A DNA stretch of 64,000 nucleotides from Clarkia xantiana subsp. parviflora (GCA_036873135.1 JAPTYO010000002.1:47111452-47175451), one strand, 5' to 3'. Positions 1-9,820 are shown, numbered from the stretch's first letter. A program made the numbers and translations. Notes: generated from the sequence alone by a model not told the origin.

Positions 1-712
1 GTCGACGACTATATATGATGAAGTCGACTTTTGAAGAACGACTAACAAAAAAATGCGACAAAATCACTCTGTGTTCTCCTATTAAGGTACGAGTCGAGTC
101 GATAGCTAAAACACCAATGAAAACCCTTCCTCTTAAGGAAAGAGACAGGATGCGATCTGCTTCGACCGCCTTAGAAGAAACCTTCCTTCCTATGGAAAAG
201 GCACCAGCTGGTAACCTGCTCACCGCCTTTAGGTCCGAAGAAACCTTCCTCTCAAGGTAAAACTTAGGTGGCAACCTGCTTATCACCTAGTTTAAGAAAT
301 CTTTCACGGTAAGAACTGGTGAGGTGGCAACCTGCTTGTCACCTACTGACTCTTCACCGTCCCTTTCAACCAATCAGAGAAAGGCAACCACCATCATTAA
401 ACAGCCAATCAAGGCACAGGAAGCCGCCATTTAAAGTTGGTAATCTCTCCCTATAAATAGGGGAACATTCTAAATATTTTACGATCTTGATTCTCATATT
501 TTTACAATACTCTTACATAAATCCATTACTGACTTAAGCTTCGGAGTGGAATCAGGGGCCATCCCCACCCCTTTTCGGGTCCTCTCCTAGCACAAAGCTC
601 CTAAAGAAAACTAAGTACCCGAGAGGTCGAGAAAGATACCTAGAAGAGTTAGCTCTCGGCGAGACCTCGAAGTCCACTACTAGAAGTTCAAGGCCACGTC
701 ATCTTGATCCCA
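1..712 (+). repeat. LTR of family A, plus orientation, 5' end off-window
   Basis: It matches the reverse complement of the LTRs at 51675-52438 and 58392-59155. Shared parts are diverged copies of the 57-bp 'AGG-AAG-CAGGT' repeat (about 110-330), a TATA box (CTATAAATAG, 451-460) and the downstream block with 'GACTTAAGCTTCGGAGTGG'. It ends at GATCCCAA, one or two bases short of the usual CCCAACA. Judged by the 764-bp full copies, roughly 50-60 bp are missing on the left. Open frames across it come from the in-phase repeat and are not genes. Confidence 0.8.
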
Positions 713-1567
713 AAACCTGGTATAATAACTGGCCAAGGTCTCGTTGGGACCTTGTTCAATTTTATCTAGAAAGTCCATGCTTTTTGAGGCGTTGCCTCTG
801 GCCAATATGCCCTTCGATGAACTTAATCTTTAACTCTTCCCATGAATCTATGGAACTGTCGGAGAGGCCATAGAACCATGTAAAGGCTTCCTCTTTGAGA
901 GTTCTCGGGAAGAGGCCCGCATAATGATCCGGCGTTGCCCCTCTTCCTAAAAGAGAAGAGTTATGAGCGTTGATGTGGCGGACAGGGTATAATCACCAGT
1001 ATAGTCGTCGATATTCCTCGCGAAGACTTGCGGGGGAACTCGAGTGTCGAAGAGTCTTTTGGAGAATGGGTGAGAGGTATGATCTCGAACAGTTAGCATA
1101 TCGCTTGTCCCCCTTCTCTTCTTTTTGAGCAATTCTTCTACATGTCCTATAGTGAATAAGACATGTTCTTTGGTGGCCTTGTCAGACTTAGAAATCATGT
1201 GAACTTCATTCTCCGGGAGGTTGATCTCGTAGATCTTCTCACTAGAAGCCACATATTCCTTTCGGGAGATTTCTCGAGTTGGCTATTTGTTGCCAAGGAT
1301 GGTTCCTGCTTGAGCTTGGTTCCAAAAGGCCATGGACGCATCCATCACTTCTTGGGGAACAACAGTAGGGGTCGCCCCTCCTCTCATTTCTGGATCCACA
1401 GTATCAGGAGGTGGATCAGAGTGGGGAGTTTCTTCTTCCTGGTGAATACCATTGTTTGGAGGAGGGTCTTCCTCGTTTGTTGGTTTCGAAGTGGTGGGAT
1501 CTGTCTGAGATTTTGATATCTCTTCCACCACTGCTGCCGTTTTCTTCGTATTTTTGTTGGGAGCCAT
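713..1567 (-). pseudogene. gag fragment of family A, broken
   Basis: Gag would form the particle that packages element RNA. The start ATG at 1567 (MAPNKNTKK) lies about 15 bp downstream of the primer site. Reading stops at about 1283, resumes in the frame ending near 947 (EKIYEINLPENEVHM; VEELLKKKRRG; RVPPQVFARNIDDYTG), then degrades. The VPPQ-FARNIDDYTG and EELL-KKRRG stretches recur in the family A gag at 57.2-58.3 kb, which fixes the family. At least one stop and one frameshift are present, and the C-terminal half is replaced by an inverted LTR. Confidence 0.75.
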
Positions 1568-1580
1568 GACTTTTTGATAA

Positions 1581-1603
1581 GAGTTCCCACAAACGGCACC
1601 AAA
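1581..1603 (-). other. Primer binding site, family A
   Basis: On the minus strand, directly after the LTR end, lies TGGTGCCGTTTGTGGGAAC. The intact copy at 58371-58391 has TGGCGCCGTCTGTGGGAAC. TGGCGCC-type sites are usual for plant gypsy elements of the Tat/Athila group. The C-to-T change would weaken pairing. Confidence 0.75.
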
Positions 1604-2380
1604 TGTTGGGATCAAAATGAAGTGGCTTGAACTTCTGGTAATGGACTTCGAGATCTCGCATGTGATTACTCCTTTAGGTATCTGTGTCGACCTCAGGGTG
1701 ACTTAGTTTCCTTTAGGTGCTTTGTGAAAGGCGAGGACCTGAAAATGGGGATGACCCCTGATTCCACTCCGAAGCTTAAGTCAGTAATGGAATATCAAAG
1801 AGTACTTTAAGAAGCATCTGAATGTAAGTTAATAAATAATGAAAGTGTTTCCCTATTTATAGGGGAAATGTACAGACTTTAAATGGCGACTACCCTCTTT
1901 GGGGGGTTTATAGGGGAAATGTACAGACTTTAAATGGCGACTACCCTCTTTGGGGGGGGAGGGGGGTTTGTCCAGAGTCGGTGTCAGCAGGTGAAAAACA
2001 GGTCGCCACCTGACCTTTCCTTAGTTAGGAAAGTTTCCTTCTAGCGGTTGAAGCAGGTCGCCACCTGTCTCTTCCTTAAGAGGAAGGGTTTCCTCTAAGG
2101 CGGCAAGTCAGGTTGCCAGTTGTCCTTTCCTTAAGAGGTAGGTTTCTTCGATAGTACTTGGATGTCAACTCGAATCTTGCCTTAAGAGGGTGAGTTTGGA
2201 GATTGACTGGTCGCCGGTATTTGAAGACCTTTAATGTCGACCTTCCAAATATTTGGTGTCGACCATCTTTCTTGGTTTTGACATTATGAGCGTGATTAGT
2301 CGTCGACCTTTTTTGGGGGTCTCGACTTATATTCTTTCAACTTCTACACACTGGTCCATTCCGAAGATCGTAACCCAACA
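1604..2380 (-). repeat. LTR of family A, minus orientation, with duplicated promoter segment
   Basis: The LTR is 777 bp, bounded by TGTTGGG and CCCAACA, against 764 bp in the two complete copies. A 51-bp tandem duplication at 1856-1957 repeats the TATA-like TTTATAGGGG and the downstream 'AAATGGCGACTACCCTC' block. The 57-bp repeats at about 2000-2160 are diverged. The base after the LTR continues copia 3'-UTR (CCTAGTGAATAC), so CCTAG at 2381-2385 is the likely right target duplication. Its partner is not visible. Confidence 0.85.
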
Positions 2381-3060
2381 CCTAGTGAATACAAGATTCG
2401 GAGAATTACAAGTGTACATGACCATCCCCATCGCTCATACCCTTAGTCAAACTCAACAGATTTCCAAAGACGTGGTTACTTGGCCTTTTAGTTCAGCACT
2501 ACGCTCGTACGCCGGGAAGCGAACATTGAGCTTGACCTTAGGCATGAGTTCTGAGTCTATGAGGATACTTTGGATGCTTCTTTATAAAGCATCCGGGATC
2601 AGTCACACGCTTAAGGTGAAGAAGTTAGTGCCCATACGAATCTCGTGAATTATGTCTAGCACAACCGAGCCTAACCCCGTGGTCGAACATGGCACGCGCA
2701 GTATGAAGTGTGCCTTGATAGCATAACCTGAAACTAAGTCAGGAGCGGGAAATGTCATATGCTATCGTAGATTTGTCATATGGCCCAGAATGTGGTTATT
2801 TGACGAACAAAGTTCGTCACGGCGATTTGCAAAACTTAGATCATGTCGTGTTACCCCGAAACCAAATGATCGTTCTGCTTAACCAGGTTTGCCACCGTGG
2901 TTCTTAGACGGTCTTGATATGGTAGAGAACCCCCTCTCTATCAAGACAACCGAGCCTGTGTGACGAGGCTTGGCCCACATTCGACATTATTTTATTTTGG
3001 AGGTTGTCCCTCCTACGACTAGTTTATGGACCGTAAAAACCTGACCGTAAAATATCTCTA
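2381..3060 (-). other. 3' untranslated region of copia D
   Basis: This block is collinear with the 3' UTRs of E (about 46200-46880), C1 (16774-17914) and C2 (36094-37215). They share the GTGGTCGAACATGGCACGCG block, the TGTGACGAGGC motif and the end near GTTTATRGACCGTAAA. It breaks off near 3060, where family B internal sequence begins. The exact junction is unclear because the last bases carry a short duplication of GACCGTAAAA. Confidence 0.75.
2418..2648 (+). other. Open frame antisense to copia 3' UTR, recurring in other copies
   Basis: The frame starts MTIPIAHTLSQTQ and contains SSALRSYAGKR and LGMSSESMRIL. It runs opposite to the element. The same frame is open at 46249-46449 (E) and 36542-36835 (C2), and partly at 17297-17479 (C1, where the start codon and early frame are lost). 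No family is recognised. Conservation may only reflect shared DNA ancestry, because these copies are old relatives. There is no visible promoter, so a protein product is doubtful. Confidence 0.3.
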
Positions 3061-3399
3061 CAAAGAGTTTCAGTGGGGAGCACCTAAAGAAATTCTATGT
3101 CTAAGGATCCAGCACCGATGGAACATCATATCCTTGACTATATCTTTCTTTTAATGAATATTTCCGCAATTTTTTTTCCCAAAAACAACTCTTGAGGCGG
3201 AAAATTCATGAAGTTTCTCCAAATCTTTAACTATCTTTTATTCCCCTAAAGGATGTCTAGGACCACCCAGGACACCCCAGTTGTATATAAGGCATGCATG
3301 CCCTCAATGAACTAGATGTTCATCAAAATATTTTCTAATTATATGATGAAACAAGCATCATGTTCTCCTTACCCAGATATGACTACCAAGTCTATGACT

Positions 3400-4290
3400 C
3401 TTTCAACGCCCCCAAGAGCGTATCTTGATAGTAGTTCTAAACTATGAAATTCTGCGCCATCTGGGAGCCTATCCCGCGAATAGATTCAACGCCCCCAAGA
3501 GCGTATCTTGAGAGTATTTCTAAACTGCGAAATTCTGTGCCATCCAGGAGCCTTTCCCGTGAATAGTTTTGTGCCCTTCCGAGAGCCAATTTTGTGAAAA
3601 TCTTCGACGCCCCCAAGAGCGTATATTGAGAGTAGATTTTAGACTACGAAACTCTGTGCCATCCAGGAGACAATCCTGTGAAAAATTTTGTGCCCTCCGA
3701 GAGCCAATCTCGTGAAAAGATTCGACGCCCCCAAGAGCGTATCTTGTGGACTAACACTGTGCCCTCCGGGAGCCAATCCTGTGAAAAGTTCTGTGCCCTC
3801 CGGGAGCCAATCCCGTGAAAAGATTCGACACCCCCAAGAGCGTATCTTGTGGACTAACACTGTGCCCTCCAGGAGCCAATCCTGTGAGAAGTTCTGTGCC
3901 CTCCGGGAGCCAATCCAGTGAAAAGATTCGACGCCCCCAAGAGCGTATCTTGTGGACTAACACTGTGCCCTCCGGGAGCCAATCCTGTGTAAAGTTCTGT
4001 GCCCTCCGGGAGCCAATCCCGTGAAAATATTCGACGCCCCCAAGAGCGTATCTTCTGGACTAACACTATGCCCTCCGGGAGCCAATCCTGTGAAAATTTA
4101 TGTGCCCTCCGCGAGCCAATCCTCTGAAAAGTTCTGTGCCCTCCGGGAGCCAATCCCGTGAAAAGATTCGACGCCCCCAAGAGCGTATCTTGTGGACTAA
4201 CACCGTGCCATCCAAGAGCCAATCTTGTGAAGAACTATGTGCCTTCCAGGAGCCTATCTCGTGAAAAATTGCCTATGCCCATAGGAACAT
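3400..4290 (+). repeat. Tandem array, 103-bp higher-order unit built from about 34-bp monomers
   Basis: The block TTCGACGCCCCCAAGAGCG starts at 3721, 3824, 3927 and 4030, exactly 103 bp apart, then at 4167 after one extra 34-bp subunit. Each 103-bp unit holds one 'ACGCCCCCAAGAGCGTATCT' monomer and two 'TGTGCCCTCCGGGAGCCAAT' monomers. Flanking units (3400-3720, 4190-4290) are irregular. Long frames through the array on both strands are repeat artefacts. The array sits between gag and the antisense gene, as in the complete family B copy, but there the unit is about 49 bp. Confidence 0.9.
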
Positions 4291-4799
4291 ATGATAAAGT
4301 TATCTTTACATCACCCACAAGAGCATGTCATGAGAAATTTTTTACATGGCAAGTATATATGATGTGAAAAACATACAAGTTGGTTAATGAAGAGATTGCA
4401 GGAATCATAATAGACAAGGATACCAAAGGAATATAAGTAAGGAGAAACATACACGAGGAAAGAGTCAATGACCAAGGGAACACATAAACAACCACAAGAA
4501 GTTATCATTGAAAGTAGCAAGTTACTCCACCATCCATACCACAAGCAAGGCGGATATCTCAAAGAGAGCCAACAGAACCAAGAAAAGTAGCAAGGCCATA
4601 AAAATCCCAAGTACAAGGCTCACCAAATAAACCCAACCCATCAAAGGGAGAAGTCGCTCAACCCATCAAGGGAAGGAAAAGTAAAGAGATATATAAAGGA
4701 AAAGGTATCAGATAGTCAACCGGATGCCAATAAAGAGTCCTCGAGGTCCTGAAATCCTAAAGACGAACCACTGATAAGAACTCGAGAAAGAGGAAGAGA
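4291..4799. other. Family B internal non-coding stretch
   Basis: It is collinear with about 22640-23036 of the complete copy (shared CAACCCATCAAAGGGA blocks) and is A-rich. At about 4730-4812 it matches the region encoding the C-terminal end of the antisense gene in the complete copy (23040-23110). No intact frame is seen. Confidence 0.5.
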
Positions 4800-5010
4800 A
4801 GACCGAACATTAGGCAACCTCACAGGCACCTCAACCAAACAACCAAAAGACACCATCATGCCCAGCTGAGGCTGAGCCTTCCACTACCCCAACCCCACGA
4901 GCTTAAAGACCACAGGGGCAATGGGTACAAGATGAAGTACACATGAGAAGCAAGGTACGGACAAACACAACAAAGAATGTATGAGACACTTAGCAACTTT
5001 TATGGGCAAC
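4800..5010 (+). pseudogene. Displaced gag N-terminal fragment of family B
   Basis: The bases around 4815-4905 (GCACCTCAACCAAACAACCA; CCAGCTGAGGCTGAG-CTTCCAC) match the gag N-terminus of the complete copy at about 19335-19405 (QAPQPNNQ...PAGAES-T). Here the fragment lies after the tandem array, within the region that should hold the last exon of the antisense gene. Stops follow. A template switch during reverse transcription would account for it. The edges are not sharp. Confidence 0.5.
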
Positions 5011-5217
5011 TTACATCGCAATCCAACAACCTACAACCAGCCCCTGTGGAAAACCTTCAAAAGACCAATATAGAAGATCTGGACATGCGAAATACCCAAA
5101 ACACAAGAAGAAAACACCCACATAATGAAAACTAGATGGCAAAAACAAGACATACACATCGAGCAAAACAAGTCTCATGCGACATACCCACGTACACTAT
5201 CAAGGAAAAGAAGTATA

Positions 5218-6629
5218 CTATTTCTTCAACTTGGCAACATACCTAACGGCAAAGTCAGACACATCACCAAGTTGAGAAAATGGAAAATCAGGAGGAACCG
5301 CGTAAATTCGATCAAGAATCATCTTTAGGGAAATACCCTTAGCCACAGAACAACGAACATCAATAGCAGCTCGATAAGAAGACGAACCCTTATACTCAAC
5401 AATAGCATTCTCTCTTTCCTCCATACGAAACATCTCCTCAAGAGAGGCCAACTCAGCAGCCCATAATTCTCTATCACGTGCAGCTTTCTGTCGTAAAGTG
5501 ACAACTTCAGCTTTAAGAAGGGCGATGCAATCTTCCAGGTCACGACACTCCAAATCTGAGACACGACCATGCTCCAAACAACTAACGAGTTCAGAACTAA
5601 GGGAAACATAGGCACCTTCATGCGCCTTCCTCTCCTCAGCCAGGTCAACAACAAGTGAGAACAAGTTAACGATATCAGCAATAACCTGGAGCAAAGACAA
5701 AGTATAACAATAGCAGAGAATGAATATATATATGAAAAAGAAAAAAAGGATAGAAGAGGAATACGGGAACATAACGAGACAGCGCCTCATGAACTAAACA
5801 ATGAACTGCCTCTAACCCATCAGGGAGAGACACACGATCAGTAGGAGGAATAGAAGATGGCAAAATGCAAACCCCAACCTTAGGAGTATGCAAAGACGAT
5901 TGACTGTCAAAACGATACCCACGCCCATAATAAGGAGCCCACTCAGTCCCAACAATACCATCAAAAGGAGGATGAGACAACTCCTTCTGGCTTAACAAGG
6001 GAAGACGGATTCTACCTACAAGATATCAATACTAATTAACTCAAAGTACACGTTAAGAAGATACCCATTTTCCAAGACTCACCAAACAACGGAGATGGGA
6101 TGACCGGCTCCCGCACCCTCGATTCGGGGGCATGAACAGGGAGAGAAGACGACACCATAACGCCAGCATCAATCCCACTTTCAGCCATGGGATGACTCCC
6201 CACGCCGCAAGAGAAGGGTTTTTTGGCAATCGAGGGTCCGGTCCCGGAACCAGATACCCCCAACCGCATCGGTTTCTTACTCCTCATCAGGGACTTAAAA
6301 GATTCACCGACTGCAAAAACACACTTTAGTCTGAAAATGGCAAGGAAAGAGCCACGCGAATAAGATTTTCACTCATTAATGAAAAAACACCGAGGGAGAG
6401 AGCCCTACGACACTTAAACGAAACACTTGAATAGAAAAGAGGCAAAAGCAAGGGGGCAAGGATAGAAGCTAAGCATAGTCCTATTACTACAAGGTCACAC
6501 AAGCCAGGAGGCAAGATAACAAGTAAGGCAATCGAGAGGAAGGAGAAAATCTAGAACGGACCAAGAAAAACAAAATCACGCTCCCAAGGAACGGCGTTTA
6601 AACTAAAAACAATTTACGTACCTCGCCAT
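5218..6629 (-). CDS. Antisense spliced gene of family B, shortened copy (coiled-coil protein)
   Basis: I do not recognise a function. Three exons read openly on the minus strand: 6310-6083, 6015-5765 and 5685-5218, joined by GT-AG introns 6082-6016 (GTGAGT...TTGTAG) and 5764-5686 (GTATTC...CTCCAG). From the ATG at 6287 this gives about 307 residues with no stop. The first junction is phase 1 and the second phase 0, exactly as in the complete copy (24044-23977 and 23728-23652). The last exon encodes a long charged heptad-rich helix (LEHGRVSDLECRDLEDCIA onward), likely a coiled coil. An ATG at 6629 followed by a GTACGT donor may be an upstream exon, but that join is not in frame. The N-terminal domain of the complete copy is absent, and the C-terminus is replaced by a gag piece. 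Confidence 0.6.
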
Positions 6630-6720
6630 GAAACGCACCCCAAGAAGTAGAATCGACCAAAAGACCCAATCGCCGAAGGAAAAAAGGATAAGGACAACGA
6701 AAATGACGTAATCATCTATC

Positions 6721-6732
6721 CCCTTTTTATAG
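6721..6732 (-). promoter_or_regulatory. TATA box of the antisense gene
   Basis: CTATAAAAAGGG reads on the minus strand about 92 bp upstream of the ATG at 6629. The flanking block with GACTATGGTTAGGC (about 6838) also occurs in the complete copy at about 26500, next to a TATATAG at 26384-26390. Position and conservation suggest a promoter for transcription against the element. Start sites were not tested. Confidence 0.55.
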
Positions 6733-7283
6733 TAGAAGAAGCTAGGGTTTTTCAAAACCACCAAGCAACACTGTTTAAATCTAAAGAGGAAAAATCCAAG
6801 GGTCAGATTTAAAAGATAGCGCCCTTAGTTATTTTTTGACTATGGTTAGGCGTGTTTTTACTCAAGTTAACACCCTATAGGCATATATTCCATTATCCTA
6901 TACTTAGAAATTTTTTGGACCCAATTCAAATATTTTTCCCGGCCTATACTCACCCCGTAGGAAATTGAGGTACATAGACTCATATCCATGATAGCATTGC
7001 ATCCCCATGCATGTACATATTTTTAAAATGCATACTTGAAGGGATCGAATTTTTTATGATTATATCCATATTCCGCGAACGCGTGTCTAGAACACGTGTA
7101 CGCATGCTCTAACATTTGCAATTCCTCAATTATTGAGAATCAGAGGACAAGGCTCGAAAAACGCGCCTACGAACAAGCAAACGTTTTGCCAAGAGGTAAA
7201 GTCACGGTTTCCAATTGCGCGTATCATCCCATCCTAAAATAGAGTCAACCAAGGGTCACACCATTGGTTAACTTGGGGGCAAG
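6733..7283. other. Family B 3' non-coding region and polypurine tract
   Basis: It is collinear with 26395-26946 of the complete copy (CTCAAGTTAACACCCTAT, CCCATCCTAAAATAGAGTC, GGTCACACCATTGGTTAACT). It ends in CTTGGGGGCAAG just before the LTR, the likely second-strand priming tract. No gene is seen. Confidence 0.65.
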
Positions 7284-8112
7284 TGATGGATATATGACCA
7301 ATTGGAACCCGTTTGGGTTCGGACTGTCTTATTTTGATCACCCAACTTGTGATTGTAAATCGAAACTTTGACCCGAATACCCCACCAATAGCATTATTGG
7401 CCCGGACGGACCGAGGTACTCGTCCGGGCCCCTCCAACACTCTCACCTAGGTGAGATCGGGTTGCCTCACCCGGTCTCTCCTAGGAGAGATCGGGTGGCC
7501 TAACCCGATCTCTCTTAGGAGAGATCGGGTGGCCTCACCCGATCCCTCCTAGGAGGGATCGGGTAGGCTACCCCACCTCTCCCATGAGAGGTTGGGCAGG
7601 CCTACCCGATCCAAAGCCTCGAGGGTCGGATTTCTCGTCCGACCCCAAGGGCCGCGGCATCTTTTCTCACCCGTCCCACACTTAGATTATTTCGCTTACC
7701 TCTCCATGCTTTAAGGGTCTAACCCTACGTTTATGAGTTAATTAAATACGCTTAGGGGATTAACGATGTCATTAAGCCACCTTAATCCTTCCGAAGCCTA
7801 TAATTACTACTCGTATCCTATTCATTTCCACCATGTTGATTATTCACTAGCTTTTGCTCTGACTTTTCTCTAGTTTGTCTCTCTAGAAATATTAGACTGA
7901 CTTAGGCATCAGAGAGGGTTCACCAAGCACCACCCCCCCTCCGTGCTTGGTACTGCCCATATTGCAGATATGTCAGAGGAAGGAAGGAAAACGGGAGATA
8001 AGAAGGACACGGATCAGATCACCCATCAAATAGAGTATCGGATCAAGCTTTTTACTCGTAAGGAGTGGAACTTGGATCAACAACCCGTTGACTCGAGTCA
8101 CGCGACTTAACA
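7284..8112 (+). repeat. 3' LTR of truncated family B element
   Basis: The LTR is 829 bp from TGATGGATAT to CTTAACA, matching 18395-19152 and 26947-27768. Shared parts are the CACCTAGGTGAG palindrome cluster, the ATTAACGATGTCATTAAGCC block, and the CATCRGAGAGGG...CCGTGCTTGGT segment near the 3' end. It is clearly more diverged from the complete copy than that copy's LTRs are from each other. Confidence 0.88.
7446..7640 (+). repeat. Chained palindromes in the family B LTR
   Basis: Units of about 34-37 bp alternate two palindrome centres, CTCCTAGGAG and GATCGGGT-ggcc-ACCCGATC. They form a run of back-to-back inverted repeats. Matching clusters lie at 18541-18665 and 27101-27275 with different unit numbers. 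Each can fold into serial hairpins in RNA or cruciforms in DNA. Confidence 0.85.
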
Positions 8113-8740
8113 AATATAAATATACAAATGATGGGTTTATTCAGTTCGGTCGACCCGACACGAACGACAGAGTATGTTAATTGTTTCATTTTATTCGCCC
8201 AATCGATCTGGCCGAAATTTTGGTTCCTAAATCGTATGTTTGGATTTTCGTTTCGGATCGTTCCATTTGACCGAGCCGATAGATTGATAAGTAAATTGTA
8301 TGGAGAATCGAATGAAAATTACTTTATTCAATAACTCTGAATCTTAAATGACCAAAATTCAAACGAATAACGAAAGACAAATGATAATGATATGGTTCTT
8401 TATCTGAATGTCGGGTGTTCGTTTCATGCTCATTGCACAGAAATCGAGAACTTTGAGTCATGCTGAACACCACATCTGAACAAACTCACGAGTGAATCAC
8501 ATCTAATGATCATTGTCAACATAAAACCCTTTTACATCTTTATATACATGACATACGTGGTGTACTCATCAACAGTGTTTGACGCACCAGATATCTTATC
8601 GGACCATTGTGGTCCAGTTCTCTCCACGACATACGGAAATCATGAATAACTTCCCCCGATGTTATGTGGTGATTTGTGAAGTTGGTTTCCCCCTTTTTGC
8701 CCTGGTTGCTGCAATCGAATAGACTCATGGTACACTAGAT
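8113..8740 (-). other. Copia D spacer segment after gag
   Basis: Read on the minus strand it matches C3 at about 41540-41900: the GAGAACTGGACC block, then the intron, then TTATTGAATAAAGTA. It is the region after gag where C2 has protease and integrase. There are many stops and no conserved frame. A family B insertion or deletion removed the remainder of D's pol. Confidence 0.65.
8476..8565 (-). other. Candidate intron after gag, copia D
   Basis: The minus-strand donor is GTACACC and the acceptor TTTGTTCAG, 90 bp apart. C3 (41619-41710, 92 bp), E (50287-50379, 93 bp) and C1 (13496-13563, 68 bp) have a GTACGC/GTACGA donor and a polypyrimidine or T-rich AG acceptor at the same place. Confidence 0.5.
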
Positions 8741-9396
8741 TGATACAATCATGTAAGTGAGTCCTATCAACGTTAGACAACCACTAAAGGGTGGTACCTC
8801 TTCAATATTGTTTGCACTCGGTGTCCTGAGTGCCTTCCCGCTCCGTATCTCCGCTCTTCTTCCTCTAGAGGTACCTGCAAATGGGCGCCGAGGGGGGGGG
8901 GGTTCCCGGTATGCCCACTCCAATGCTTAAGTTTGTATAGGCTTTTAGAGAGAGAAAGTGAAATGCTACAGAGAGAGAAACATTACCCAAAATGAAGAGA
9001 GGAGAGCTCTATTTATAGAGTTCCTATTAGACCGTCCAGGTTCCGGTGCTTGGCGGTTTAGTGACATTACCGGTGTTGCCCATAAATTTGACCGTGGTCT
9101 GACCACACCCAAGTTTAATATAGTCTAAGTGTCGAAGAATGGCACCCGAGGGTAATCCCTGGGCGAAATAACGTCCGGGGTATGGTTCCCAGACGAGCAC
9201 CACTCGTCCGGATGAGGGGTTCCATCCGCGTTACCCGAGTCGTTTTGGCCACACGGGGTATTTTTCTAGCCTCGATGTTTTTGGGCCTAAGTGTCTTTTG
9301 GGCTTCGGGGTGTCCTTTTTTCTAAGTTTCTAATCATAATCGAATGTGGCCTAATTAAAGGGCTCAATTTGTGATAGCTTGAGCGTATATCTAACA
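8741..9396 (-). repeat. Solo gypsy-type LTR, fourth family
   Basis: The segment is 656 bp, starting TGATACAATC and ending ATATCTAACA on the plus strand. Read in reverse it has a TATAAATAG box near 9010-9018, a CTCTCTCTC stretch and a C-run (8891-8900), in the same order as the other Tat-like LTRs. Copia D sequence flanks both sides. The 5-bp flanks (TAGAT and AATAT) do not match well, so the left boundary or the duplication is uncertain. Confidence 0.6.
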
Positions 9397-9820
9397 AATA
9401 TGATAAATATTCTCCTCCATGTTGACCTTTTTTTAGAAGGTCTCCAGAGTCTTTTACACCACCATTCATGGAGAGAACACCATCATATTCAACTAAAAAT
9501 TTCTAGCTTCAGCGACCTTGCTTCCACCGAAACGGATACAGTAGGGTCGCCAAAGCTGTAACCTTGTCAGGTTGCAATTGAAGTCTTCTTCAACCCTTTT
9601 GTCCAAGGTTAAGGATATCACCTAAACACTTTCAGATCATCAAAGAACCTACTTCTATTATTGGGAAACAGATTACCACATTCAGTCATAGTTATCCTCT
9701 CCACTTTCAGAATCGCATCAGAGAGGAGTTTTACACATACTCCATACAAACACACCATCAAGATTGCGAGGAATAACGAATCACACTCATTCAACCAACT
9801 CAAGCACACATTGATAATTA
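9397..9820 (-). pseudogene. gag of copia D, degenerate
   Basis: Recognisable pieces in shifting frames are FFDDLKV, then LDKRVEEDFNCNLTRLQLW, FGGSKVAEARNF and GVLSMNGGVKDSGDLLKKGQ. They line up with the C1 gag (EVVEDLTLNYSAAQLWSALK; FGGGKAAEARQ) and the E gag (YGGGKAAEAKALMAEYYN). Several stops and frameshifts are present. The gag is cut at 9397 by the LTR insertion. Confidence 0.6.

Larger units (their letters stand above)
1..2380. mobile_element. Rearranged family A Ty3/gypsy (Tat-like) fragment with inverted LTRs
   Basis: Two LTRs of the same family lie in opposite orientation: plus at 1-712 and minus at 1604-2380. A minus-strand gag and primer site sit between them. A normal element has direct LTRs, as in the complete copy at 51675-59155. 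The plus LTR runs straight into the middle of gag at about 712/713, so the rest of gag, the protease, the arrays and the 3' LTR are missing. The right edge ends in CCCAACA and abuts copia 3'-UTR sequence, so this copy inserted into copia D. The left edge lies outside the window. Self-integration or a later inversion could explain the layout. Confidence 0.75.
3061..8112 (+). mobile_element. 5'-truncated family B Ty3/gypsy (Tat-like) element
   Basis: From about 3061 the sequence follows the post-gag region of the complete family B copy (21824 onward). Order: collinear spacer with the 'CACCCARG-CA-CCCA' block, tandem array (3400-4290), antisense gene (5218-6629), 3' flank with a GGGGGCAAG polypurine stretch (7275-7283), and 3' LTR (7284-8112). 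The 5' LTR, primer site and gag are absent from the left side. The right side continues into copia D spacer. The array and the antisense gene differ from the complete copy, so this is a separate, older lineage member. Confidence 0.75.

Noticed and set aside
1581..1603. tRNA gene fragment
   Set aside because: Only the short primer-site complement is present, next to an LTR.
3639..4222. Long open frames on both strands (GLAPGGH and PSGSQS repeats)
   Set aside because: They arise from the tandem array and change frame with the unit. No start context or conservation.
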